In this document: positions 42,471 through 50,765 of the stretch, in pieces
How the letters are laid out: every line of letters starts with the position of its first letter
Position numbering within the stretch: the first letter of the stretch is position 1
DNA from: SHZI01 sp963802215
GTDB taxonomy: Bacteria; Pseudomonadota; Gammaproteobacteria; Steroidobacterales; GCA-2729495
NCBI GenBank assembly: GCA_963802215.1
Contig: CAWDHQ010000001.1
Location: forward strand, 558,001 to 622,000
DNA: 64,000 bases
Reading direction: 5' to 3'
Made by a program: the position numbers and the translations under genes
Notes under the pieces: model-generated
Seen by the model: the letters and a program-made list of their open reading frames with translations, nothing else
The model's database searches: none
Told to the model about the DNA's origin: nothing

Positions 42471-43931
42471 ATGGCCCGGCCACAGGTCCCGCATTTGCCC
42501 CCCTTGATGCCCAGCACAGCTGCCGAACTGCGGTCGATTGTAGGGTCCAGCGGCTTTCTCGACGACTCGTCCGACCTCGCGGGTTACCTTACCGAATGGC
42601 GGGGCCTCTACCAGGGGGCGGCGCCGCTCGTGCTGCTGCCGTCGACCACCGGCCAGGTCGCCGCGATCCTCCGGGTCTGTTCCGCGCACCGGATCGGTGT
42701 GGTGCCGCAGGGGGGCAACACCGGCCTGGTGGGGGGCGCAATTCCCCACTCGACGCCGGAGCGTCCCCAGATCCTTGTTTCCACGCGGCGCCTCAATGCC
42801 ATTCGGTCCGTGGATGCGGACAATTTCACCATAACGGCGGAGGCGGGCTGTGTCCTGGCAGGCATGCAAGCCGCCGCAGGTGCCGCCGGTAGACTGTTTC
42901 CGCTGAGTCTTGCTGCCGAGGGCAGCTGCCAGCTGGGGGGCAACATTTCGACGAATGCCGGCGGGACTGCCGTCCTGCGCTACGGGAACATGCGGGACCT
43001 CGTCCTGGGCCTCGAGGTGGTCCTCGCAGATGGCCGGGTGCTGGATGCGCTCCGGAGCCTGCGGAAGGACAATACCGGGTACGACCTCAAGCAGCTCTTC
43101 ATCGGCGCCGAGGGCACGCTGGGATTCATCACCGCGGCAACCTGCAAGCTGTTTCCGCGGCCAAGACGGACCGCAACGGCCTGGGTGGCGGTACCGTCGC
43201 CGGGAGCGGCGATCAGCGTGTATGCCGCTGCCCGTGACCAGCTCGGCGACGACCTGACGGCCTGCGAGTTTGCGAATCAGCTGTCGCTCGACCTGGTCGT
43301 CAGAAACATCCCGGGAAGCCGCTCGCCCCTGGACCACGGCAGTCCCTGGCACCTCCTGATTGAAGTCAGCACGCCCCGCGACGATGAGGGGCTGGACGAG
43401 CGGGTGCAGGAGTTTCTGGCCCGGATGCAGGAGTCCGGCCTTGTGAGCGACGGCATCCTGGCCGCCAGCGGCGCCCAGCGCGAGGCGCTATGGCGTCTCC
43501 GGCACAACATGTCCGAGGCGCAGAAGAAGGAAGGCGCCAGCATCAAGCACGACATTTCGGTCCCGGTCGCCAGCATGGAGCGCTTCCTCGAGCTTGCGAC
43601 TGCCGCTGTCGGGCAGCTCGTTCCGGGGGTGCGAGTCGTCGCCTTCGGTCACCTGGGCGACGGCAATGCCCACTTCAATCTCACCCAGCCCGCCGGGGCC
43701 GACGGAGCGGCGTTTCTCGCGCGCTGGGCCGAGATCAGCCACCAGGTCCACGGCCTGGCTGCTGGCCTGGGCGGCAGCTTCAGCGCGGAGCACGGGATCG
43801 GCGCGCTGAAGGTCGCCGAACTGGCCCACTGGCGGGGCGGAGTGCCCCTGGATCTCATGCGCGCCGTCAAGAAGGCCCTTGACCCCCTGGGCATCATGAA
43901 TCCCGGCAAGCTGTTCCCGTCGGATTACTGA
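42471..43931 (+). CDS. FAD-binding oxidoreductase, D-2-hydroxyacid dehydrogenase-like
   Basis: 486 residues. A PCMH-type FAD domain has PQGGNTGLVGGAIP and the glycine-rich GNISTNAGGTAVLRYGNMRDLVLGLEVV. The C-terminal FAD-oxidase domain contains GHLGDGNAHFNLT and FSAEHGIGALK, metal/substrate-binding His residues typical of the D-lactate/D-2-hydroxyglutarate dehydrogenase family. Exact substrate unknown. ATG 42507 (MPSTAAELRSIVG) may be the real start. ilvD follows 80 bases downstream. Confidence 0.88.
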   Translation: MARPQVPHLPPLMPSTAAELRSIVGSSGFLDDSSDLAGYLTEWRGLYQGAAPLVLLPSTTGQVAAILRVCSAHRIGVVPQGGNTGLVGGAIPHSTPERPQILVSTRRLNAIRSVDADNFTITAEAGCVLAGMQAAAGAAGRLFPLSLAAEGSCQLGGNISTNAGGTAVLRYGNMRDLVLGLEVVLADGRVLDALRSLRKDNTGYDLKQLFIGAEGTLGFITAATCKLFPRPRRTATAWVAVPSPGAAISVYAAARDQLGDDLTACEFANQLSLDLVVRNIPGSRSPLDHGSPWHLLIEVSTPRDDEGLDERVQEFLARMQESGLVSDGILAASGAQREALWRLRHNMSEAQKKEGASIKHDISVPVASMERFLELATAAVGQLVPGVRVVAFGHLGDGNAHFNLTQPAGADGAAFLARWAEISHQVHGLAAGLGGSFSAEHGIGALKVAELAHWRGGVPLDLMRAVKKALDPLGIMNPGKLFPSDY

Positions 43932-43955
43932 AGCCCGGGTCGGTGCCACCGGTGC

Positions 43956-43980
43956 TAAACTTGCGGCCCGTTCGGGCCGC
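43956..43980 (+). promoter_or_regulatory. TAAACT box and GC hairpin upstream of ilvD
   Basis: TAAACT (43956-43961) could be a -10 element. It is directly followed by hairpin GCGGCCC-GTTC-GGGCCGC (43963-43980), which has no T-run after it. It could end the dehydrogenase transcript or shape the ilvD leader. Confidence 0.3.
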
Positions 43981-44011
43981 GCGGCGCGGCGTTTCAAGCA
44001 GTGTGAGTCTC

Positions 44012-45715
44012 ATGAGCACCCCCAAGAAGGGCACCGGCGGACCGGCCGGTACCGGCGAGCGACGTTATTCCAGCGTGGTGGTCGATGGTGTGGCCCAGGC
44101 CCCAAGCCGCGCCATGCTCCGGGCCGTCGGGTTCACGGACGCGGATTTCCGGAAGAGCCAGATCGGCGTGGCCTCGACCTGGAGCATGGTCACACCGTGC
44201 AACATGCACATCGACGGCTTGGCCACCGCAGCGGCAGCGGGCGCCGACGGGGCAGGGGGCAAGGCCGTCCAGTTCAATACGATCACGGTATCCGACGGCA
44301 TCTCGATGGGCACACCCGGGATGCGTTATTCCCTGGTGTCACGCGAGGTCATCGCGGATTCGATAGAGACCGTGGTGGCGGCCGAGGGCTTCGACGGCTT
44401 CGTTGCCATCGGTGGCTGCGACAAGAACATGCCGGGCTGCGTCATGGCCATGGCCCGGCTCAACCGGCCCTCGGTATTCGTCTATGGCGGAACCATCCAG
44501 CCGGGTGCCGGGCGCCGGGACATCGTCTCCGTGTTCGAAGCGGTGGGTGCCGTAGCGAGCGGCAAGATGTCCGAGGTGCAGCTGCTGGAGGTCGAGCGCA
44601 CTGCCATCCCGGGCCCCGGCTCCTGCGGAGGCATGTACACCGCAAACACCATGGCCTCGGCCATCGAGGCTCTGGGCCTGAGCCTGCCGAACAGTTCTGG
44701 CCAGGAGGCCATTTCCCAGCAGAAGCGGGAAGACGCGTTCCGGGCCGGCGCCGCCGTGGTGGACCTGGTCAAGCGGGGTATTCGCCCCTCAGACATCCTG
44801 TCCCGGGAGGCGTTCGAGAACGCGATCACCGTGGTCATCGCGCTGGGTGGCTCCACCAACGCCGTCCTTCACCTGCTCGCCATGGCCCATGAAGCGGGAA
44901 TTCCCCTCGCGCTGGATGACTTCACGCGGATTGGCAGGCGGGTTCCCGTCCTGGCGGACCTCCGGCCCAGCGGGAAATACTCGATGTCGGAGCTGGTGGC
45001 CATCGGTGGCATACAACCGCTGATCAAGCTCCTGCTGGACGGCGGCCTGCTGCACGGCGACTGCCTCACGGTCAGCGGCCTGACGCTGGCGGAAAATGCG
45101 GCCCCGGTCCGGCCCTATCCGGCGGGACAGACCATCGTCCGTGGCCTTGACGACCCTTTGAAGAAGGACAGTCATCTTGTTGTTCTTTATGGGAATATTT
45201 CACCTGAAGGTGCCGTCGCCAAGATCAGCGGCAAGGAGGGCCTGCAGTTCCAGGGCCGCGCCCGCGTGTTCGGTTCGGAGGAACTGGCGCTGGCCGCGAT
45301 CCTGGATGGCACCGTGGTTGCGGGTGACGTCGTCGTCATCCGCTACGAGGGCCCCAGGGGCGGGCCCGGCATGCGGGAGATGCTGAGTCCCACAGGCGCC
45401 ATCATGGGCAAGGGCCTCGGAGACAAGGTCGCGCTGATCACCGACGGGCGTTTCTCGGGCGGCAGCCACGGTTTCGTCGTCGGGCATGTCTCGCCGGAAG
45501 CAGCCGTGGGTGGCCCCATTGCCCTCCTTGAGGACGGCGATCGCATCACCATCGATGCCGAGCGCCGCACGATCGACGTCGACCTGCCTGCCGGGGAGCT
45601 GGAGCGCCGTCGCGCTCAATGGAGCATGGCAGCCGACGCACCCCCTCCCGGCGTACTCGGCAAGTACGCCCAGCTCGTCAGTTCCGCGTCCCTGGGCGCG
45701 GTGACGACCCGGTAG
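44012..45715 (+). CDS. ilvD: Dihydroxy-acid dehydratase
   Basis: 567 residues from ATG 44012. Fe-S cluster Cys in MVTPCNMH and VAIGGCDKNMPGC, and PGSCGGMYTANTM, GGSTNAVLHLLAMAHEAG, and GFVVGHVSPEAAVGGPIALLEDGD are diagnostic. Makes 2-keto acids for Val, Leu and Ile. Separate from the leu cluster downstream, and 13 bases ahead of lysAC. Confidence 0.96.
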   Translation: MSTPKKGTGGPAGTGERRYSSVVVDGVAQAPSRAMLRAVGFTDADFRKSQIGVASTWSMVTPCNMHIDGLATAAAAGADGAGGKAVQFNTITVSDGISMGTPGMRYSLVSREVIADSIETVVAAEGFDGFVAIGGCDKNMPGCVMAMARLNRPSVFVYGGTIQPGAGRRDIVSVFEAVGAVASGKMSEVQLLEVERTAIPGPGSCGGMYTANTMASAIEALGLSLPNSSGQEAISQQKREDAFRAGAAVVDLVKRGIRPSDILSREAFENAITVVIALGGSTNAVLHLLAMAHEAGIPLALDDFTRIGRRVPVLADLRPSGKYSMSELVAIGGIQPLIKLLLDGGLLHGDCLTVSGLTLAENAAPVRPYPAGQTIVRGLDDPLKKDSHLVVLYGNISPEGAVAKISGKEGLQFQGRARVFGSEELALAAILDGTVVAGDVVVIRYEGPRGGPGMREMLSPTGAIMGKGLGDKVALITDGRFSGGSHGFVVGHVSPEAAVGGPIALLEDGDRITIDAERRTIDVDLPAGELERRRAQWSMAADAPPPGVLGKYAQLVSSASLGAVTTR

Positions 45716-45728
45716 CAGCGGTACGAAG

Positions 45729-48338
45729 ATGGCATCCAAGCGCACCGGCGGGAAGAGCCCGTCAGCCGTCCCCTGGGTAGTGCTGAAGTTCGGGGGCACC
45801 AGCGTGTCGACCGCCGGGCGCTGGCAAACCATTGTTGGTCTCGTCCGGCAGCGGCAGGCCGAAGGCCTTCGTCCGGTCGTGGTCCACTCGGCCCTGGCTA
45901 CCGTGTCCAACCGGCTCGATGAGCTCCTGCGCAGTTCCCGGGAGAAGGATACACGGCCGTCCATCGAGGACATCAGGGAGCTGCACTTCAAGCTGGCTGA
46001 CGGCCTCGGGGTTGATGGACCCGGGGAGCTGGGCGAGTACTTCAACGAGCTGGAGCAGCTCGTGGCCGGCGTCCACCTCATCCGCGAAGTCAGTCCGCGG
46101 ATCCAGGCCCGGGTGATGGCCATGGGAGAACTGCTGGCCACCAGGCTCGGTGCTGCGTACCTGAAGAAACAGGGATTGGCGGTGAGCTGGCTGGATGCCC
46201 GGACGCTGTTGCGCACCGTCAACGTGCCCGGCGCGAATGAGCGCGGGGCATATCTCGCTGCCAGCTGCGACTTCGACTCGGATCCGGCGCTTCAGGAGCG
46301 CCTGACGGCGGTCGATGGCGTTGCCCTTACGCAGGGCTTCATTGCCAGCAACTCGCGGGATGAGTGCGTGCTTCTAGGGCGCGGGGGCTCGGATACCTCG
46401 GCCGCCTACTTCGCGGCAAAGCTCCAGGCGAGTGCCCTCGAGATCTGGACGGACGTCCCGGGCATGTTCAGTGCCAATCCCAAGGTCGTGCCCGGCGCGC
46501 GGTTGCTGCGCCAGCTCAGCTATGAAGAGGCGCAGGAGATCGCGTCGACGGGGGGCTCTGTCCTGCACCCGCGGAGCATCAGCCCCTGCCGTCGGCACGC
46601 CATCCCGCTCAAGGTACTGTGCACGAACCAGCCGGAGCTTCCCGGAACCCTGGTGACGTCGAGGGCCGGCAGCGACGCGCCGCGGGTCAAGGCCATCTCC
46701 GGCCGCAGCCGTATCACGCTCGTGTCCATGGAAACGCTCGGGATGTGGCACGAAGTCGGCTTCCTGGCAGACGCCTTCCGCTGCTTCTCGGATCTGGGAC
46801 TGTCCGTCGACCTCGTGTCCACGTCCGAAAGCAACGTGACGGTCACTCTCGATCCCGGTGTCAATCCCATCGATGCGGGCCTGTTGAACGAACTCCAGGG
46901 CCGCCTCGAACGGCTGTGCCGGGTGAGCATCATCGAGGGCGTGGAGATCGTCAGCCTCGTCGGGCAGAAGATCCGGGCCGCGTTGCACGAGATCGGCCCT
47001 GCACTCGAAGCGTTCGAGGAGCACAAGATCCACCTGGTCAGTCAGTCAGCGACCGACCTCAACCTGTCATTCGTCGTGGAGGAGGGGCAGGCGTCCCGGC
47101 TCATCCAGAAGCTCCACGGCACGCTGGTCCAGCCGGGACCGGATGATGAAGTGTTTGGCGAGACCTGGGAGGAGCTTCAGGGCGGGGCAAGGCAGGTACT
47201 CGTCCATCACGAGCCCTGGTGGGTTCGGCGCCGAAGCGAGTTGGTCGGCATCGCCCAGGAGCGTGTCGCCGCCTACGTCTACGACCTGGAGACGGTGCGT
47301 GCGGCAGCCGGACGCCTCAAGGGACTGCAATCCGTCCACAGGGTCTTCTTTGCGATGAAGGCCAACAACTCCGCCGATATCCTCCGGGTCCTCTACGCCG
47401 AGGGCCTGAACTTCGAATGCGTGTCCCCGCGCGAGATCAGCCGGGTAATGGAACTGTTCCCGGGGATCGATCCACAGCGGATCCTCTACACGCCCAACTT
47501 CGCGCCCCGCAGTGACTATGCATTCGGCCTGGAACGCGGCGTGTGGCTGACTCTCGACAATCTCCATCCGCTGCGCCACTGGGGCGACCTGTTCAGGGGC
47601 AGGCAGGTATTCCTGCGCATCGACACCGGTCATGGCCGCGGGCATCACCAGCACGTGAAAACAGCGGGCACGCATTCCAAGTTCGGCATTCCGCTTTTCG
47701 AGCTCGAGGAAGCCCGGGAACTCCTTTCCGGCTGCGGAGCAACCGTCGTCGGGTTGCATGCCCATGTCGGCAGCGGAATCCTGACGCCGGAGAACTGGCA
47801 GGAGGTGGGCAGCGAACTGGTCGCCGTCGCGGAGGACTTCCCGCAGCTGAAGTATCTCGACCTGGGCGGAGGGCTTGGCGTCCCCGAGAAGTCGGGCCAG
47901 CCACCACTGGACATGGCCGCCGTGGATCGCGGCATCGCGGAGATTCGCGCGGCCCGGCCCGGGCTCGAGGTGTGGCTGGAGCCAGGGCGCTACCTGGTCG
48001 CCGAGGCTGGTGTCCTGGTGGCGACTGTCACGCAGACGAAGGGCAAGGGCCAGGTTCAGTACGTCGGCGTCAGTACGGGAATGAACAGCCTGATCCGTCC
48101 GGCGCTCTATGGCGCTTACCATGAGATTGCCAACCTGAGTCGCTGGGGTGAACCCGCGACACAGGTTGTCACCATCGTTGGCCCGATCTGTGAAACCGGG
48201 GATCGCCTGGGCTCTGATCGCCTCTTGCCGAAGTGCTCGGAAGGCGATGTCCTCGCAATCGCCAATGCCGGTGCCTACGGCTTCGTGATGAGCTCGCGCT
48301 ACAACATGCGCGAGCCCGCCGTGGAAGTCGCCATCTGA
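45729..48338 (+). CDS. lysAC: Bifunctional aspartate kinase/diaminopimelate decarboxylase
   Basis: 869-residue fusion. The N-terminal aspartokinase has VLKFGGTSVS (residues 18-27), GRGGSDTSAAYFAAKL and two ACT segments (TLVSMETLGMW; VSLVGQKI). From about residue 500 the protein is a PLP-dependent decarboxylase: PLP Lys544 in FFAMKANNS, HVGSGI, LDLGGGLGVP, and EPGRYLVAEAGVLV. It joins the first and last steps of lysine synthesis. Such fusions are known in Xanthomonas/Xylella. Confidence 0.95.
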   Translation: MASKRTGGKSPSAVPWVVLKFGGTSVSTAGRWQTIVGLVRQRQAEGLRPVVVHSALATVSNRLDELLRSSREKDTRPSIEDIRELHFKLADGLGVDGPGELGEYFNELEQLVAGVHLIREVSPRIQARVMAMGELLATRLGAAYLKKQGLAVSWLDARTLLRTVNVPGANERGAYLAASCDFDSDPALQERLTAVDGVALTQGFIASNSRDECVLLGRGGSDTSAAYFAAKLQASALEIWTDVPGMFSANPKVVPGARLLRQLSYEEAQEIASTGGSVLHPRSISPCRRHAIPLKVLCTNQPELPGTLVTSRAGSDAPRVKAISGRSRITLVSMETLGMWHEVGFLADAFRCFSDLGLSVDLVSTSESNVTVTLDPGVNPIDAGLLNELQGRLERLCRVSIIEGVEIVSLVGQKIRAALHEIGPALEAFEEHKIHLVSQSATDLNLSFVVEEGQASRLIQKLHGTLVQPGPDDEVFGETWEELQGGARQVLVHHEPWWVRRRSELVGIAQERVAAYVYDLETVRAAAGRLKGLQSVHRVFFAMKANNSADILRVLYAEGLNFECVSPREISRVMELFPGIDPQRILYTPNFAPRSDYAFGLERGVWLTLDNLHPLRHWGDLFRGRQVFLRIDTGHGRGHHQHVKTAGTHSKFGIPLFELEEARELLSGCGATVVGLHAHVGSGILTPENWQEVGSELVAVAEDFPQLKYLDLGGGLGVPEKSGQPPLDMAAVDRGIAEIRAARPGLEVWLEPGRYLVAEAGVLVATVTQTKGKGQVQYVGVSTGMNSLIRPALYGAYHEIANLSRWGEPATQVVTIVGPICETGDRLGSDRLLPKCSEGDVLAIANAGAYGFVMSSRYNMREPAVEVAI

Positions 48339-48359
48339 GCGGTGCGGCCGCCGCCCGTG

Positions 48360-48653
48360 TCAGGGCTGGTGCCGGCGCTCGAGTTCCTGAAGGACCTCGC
48401 GCAGGCTGACGTCGCTGGCAGCCAGCAGGACCAGCACGTGATAGAGAAGGTCGGCCGTCTCGGCCACCACTCGTCCACGGTCATCCCCCACGCCCGCGAG
48501 TGCCAGTTCCACGCCTTCCTCGCCGACCTTCTGGGCGATTCGCTGGCGGCCGGCGGCCAGCAGTGAAGCTGTGTAGCTGCTGTCTGGCGAAGTGCCCCGC
48601 CGTTCCGCGATAACCTGCTCGAGTCGTTGAAGGAAGCCGGACTCGGTCGTCAT
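48360..48653 (-). CDS. hisE: Phosphoribosyl-ATP pyrophosphatase
   Basis: 97 residues. The MazG-like fold is marked by SSYTASLLAAGRQRIAQKVGEEGVELALAG and VVAETADLLYHVLVLL. It hydrolyses PR-ATP to PR-AMP. It is a stand-alone HisE and not the usual HisIE fusion. Starts with an ATGA overlap on hisF and ends 21 bases from convergent lysAC. It is the last gene of the his operon, and no hisI is seen next to it. Confidence 0.95.
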   Translation of the reverse strand: MTTESGFLQRLEQVIAERRGTSPDSSYTASLLAAGRQRIAQKVGEEGVELALAGVGDDRGRVVAETADLLYHVLVLLAASDVSLREVLQELERRHQP

Positions 48654-49417
48654 GAGCGCACCTCGATACCTGCGTTCCGCAGAAATTCCTTCAGCGGACC
48701 AATGCCGATGAGACCCCGGTGGAAGACGCTCGCCGCCAGAGCTCCATCCACGGCCGCCGCCGAGAATACCTGGGAAAAGTGCTCCATTGATCCCGCCCCG
48801 CCTGACGCGATCAGAGGCACGGCGCTGATGGCCCGCATCTGCTTCAGCTGGGGAATGTCATAGCCATTCCGCACGCCGTCCTGGTTCATGCAGTTCAATA
48901 CGATCTCGCCGGCACCGCGATCCTGGACTTCCCGAACCCAGTCAGCTGTATCCAGGCCGGCAAATACGGTCTTCGACGGATCTCCCGTATTGCGGTAGAC
49001 GCGGTAGCTGCCGTTCTCCTCCCGGCTGTCGATGCCGACTACCACGCACTGCGAACCGAATCGCCTGGCAAGATCCGTAATCAGTGCCGGGTCCGCGAGG
49101 GCCGGACTGTTGATGGAGATCTTGTCCGCGCCATGCCGTAGGACTTCCTCGGCGTCGGCAACACTGCGGATGCCCCCGGCGACACAGAAGGGAACATCGA
49201 GGACCTCCGCCACTCGGGTTATCCAGCGCCTGTCTACTGACCGCTCCTCGGGGCTCGCGGTGATGTCGTAGAAGACGAGTTCGTCCGCACCTTCGTCCCG
49301 GTAGCGACGTGCAAGCTCGATGATTCCTCCCACGACTTCGTGGTCCCGGAACCGGACGCCCTTGACCACCTGTCCATCGCGGACATCGAGACAGGGAATT
49401 ATGCGGCGCGCGAGAAT
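48650..49417 (-). CDS. hisF: Imidazole glycerol phosphate synthase subunit HisF, ATT start
   Basis: 255 residues if begun at ATT 49417. This aligns exactly with the usual Met of HisF (M/I-LARRIIPCLDV), and GAGGAG lies eight bases upstream. No ATG, GTG or TTG is in frame nearby; the next GTG (49369) would delete catalytic Asp in CLDV. The barrel is intact: DGQVVKGVRF, ADELVFYDITAS, VAGGIRSVADAEE, DKISINSPAL, LNCMNQDGVRNGYD, ASGGAGS. The upstream open frame runs antiparallel within hisA and is excluded. Overlaps hisA by 19 bases. Confidence 0.88.
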   Translation of the reverse strand: MLARRIIPCLDVRDGQVVKGVRFRDHEVVGGIIELARRYRDEGADELVFYDITASPEERSVDRRWITRVAEVLDVPFCVAGGIRSVADAEEVLRHGADKISINSPALADPALITDLARRFGSQCVVVGIDSREENGSYRVYRNTGDPSKTVFAGLDTADWVREVQDRGAGEIVLNCMNQDGVRNGYDIPQLKQMRAISAVPLIASGGAGSMEHFSQVFSAAAVDGALAASVFHRGLIGIGPLKEFLRNAGIEVRS

Positions 49418-50139
49418 GACTCGATCTCCTCGAGGGTAATGCGGCCATCCAGGAGCGCCTTGCCGGTGACCACCGCGGCGGCGCCAGTGGTCGCAAGTTG
49501 CCGCAAGTCGTCCAGTGAACCCACACCGCCCGAGGCGATTACCGCGGCCTGCGGGAAGCGCCGCGCACACTCGCGGTAGAGTTCCAGGCTGGGTCCCGCG
49601 AGGGTGCCGTCCCGGGCGATGTCCGTGCACAGGAAGTGCCGCGCGCCCCGAGCACAAAACTGCTCGAGCAGGTCCCAGAGGACGGCGCCGCTGTCCTTCA
49701 CCCAGCCGCGCGTGAGGACGAGCGGGTCCGAGCCCGCAGGTACCCGCACGTCGAAAGCGAGGACGAGATGCTCCGGACCAAGCCGTTCCAGCCATTCCAT
49801 GGCAACAGCGGGCTGCTCGGCAGCGACTGATCCGACGACGACCCGGTCGGCGCCGGCGGCGCGTAATGCGAGGGCCCTGTCGAGGTCGCGCAGGCCGCCA
49901 CCTGCCTGCACCGCGACTCCGCCCTGGCTGGCCATGGCACCGATCAGGTCCATGTTCTGCGGACTTCCGGTCCGGGCGCCGTCCAGGTCGACGACATGCA
50001 GCCGGCGGAGGCCGGCGTTCCGGTAGCGGCGTGCCAGTTCCACGGGATCGGCGCTGTACACGGTGACGCGCGAGAAGTCGCCCTGGTACAGCCGGACACA
50101 TTGGCGGTCGAGCAGGTCGATGGCTGGAATCACTTCCAT
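49399..50139 (-). CDS. hisA: ProFAR isomerase
   Basis: 246 residues. MEVIPAIDLLDRQCVRLYQGDF, HVVDLDGARTGSPQN, VQAGGGLRDLDRA, and ASGGVGSLDDLRQL are HisA motifs, with catalytic Asp8 and Asp-type residue in the VDLDGA strand. Two bases separate it from hisH. It carries the start of hisF inside its final codons. Confidence 0.96.
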   Translation of the reverse strand: MEVIPAIDLLDRQCVRLYQGDFSRVTVYSADPVELARRYRNAGLRRLHVVDLDGARTGSPQNMDLIGAMASQGGVAVQAGGGLRDLDRALALRAAGADRVVVGSVAAEQPAVAMEWLERLGPEHLVLAFDVRVPAGSDPLVLTRGWVKDSGAVLWDLLEQFCARGARHFLCTDIARDGTLAGPSLELYRECARRFPQAAVIASGGVGSLDDLRQLATTGAAAVVTGKALLDGRITLEEIESFSRAA

Positions 50140-50141
50140 GT

Positions 50142-50765
50142 TCAGTAGTGCCTCAGGAAGTTGTCCAGAACACGGGCCCCGAGCGGCCCCGAGCGCTCCG
50201 GGTGAAATTGGGTGGCGATGAAGTTGCGGGATTCGACCACGGCCGAGAATGGCCAGCCGTACTCGGCCTGCCCCACAGTCGCGGGGCCCGGTTCCGCTGC
50301 ATAGCTGTGCACGAAGTAGAAGTAGCCCCCGTCAGGCACGCCGGCGAGCAGCGGGCTTGGGCGGGTCGCTGCGACCTGGTTCCAGCCCATGTGGGGCACT
50401 GGACGGCCGGGCTCCGCCGCGAAGTGCCTCACGACCCCCTCGAGGATTCCGAGGCATTCCGTGTCATCTTCCTCGGACCGCTCGAAAAGCAGTTGCAGGC
50501 CCAGGCAGATTCCCATTACGGGCTGGGTCAGGCGCGGAATCACCACATCGAGACCCTTCTGTCGCAGTCTGTCCATGGCCGCGCGCGCGGCGCCGACGCC
50601 GGGCAGGATCACGTGGGAGGCGGACTGAATGGTGCCGGGATCCGCCGTCAGCACTCCGTCGACCCCGAGGCGCGCCAGGGCAAAGCGCAGCGACGCAATG
50701 TTTGCGCCGCCGCCGTCAATGATGGCGACCTTGACCGGGCCGGACTTGGCTGCGCCTGGATTCAC
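50142..50765 (-). CDS. hisH: Imidazole glycerol phosphate synthase subunit HisH
   Basis: 207 residues from GTG 50765. Glutamine amidotransferase triad: Cys in MGICLGLQLLFE, His in ATQFHPERSG with Glu beside it. The GVGAARAAMDRL oxyanion region and PHMGWNQV are typical. Start overlaps the hisB stop (GTGA). Supplies ammonia to HisF. Confidence 0.95.
   Translation of the reverse strand: MNPGAAKSGPVKVAIIDGGGANIASLRFALARLGVDGVLTADPGTIQSASHVILPGVGAARAAMDRLRQKGLDVVIPRLTQPVMGICLGLQLLFERSEEDDTECLGILEGVVRHFAAEPGRPVPHMGWNQVAATRPSPLLAGVPDGGYFYFVHSYAAEPGPATVGQAEYGWPFSAVVESRNFIATQFHPERSGPLGARVLDNFLRHY

Noticed and set aside
48650..49369. GTG 49369 as the hisF start
   Set aside because: It removes the conserved RRIIPCLDVRDGQ segment including the catalytic Asp; the ATT at 49417 preserves full length and has a good ribosome site.
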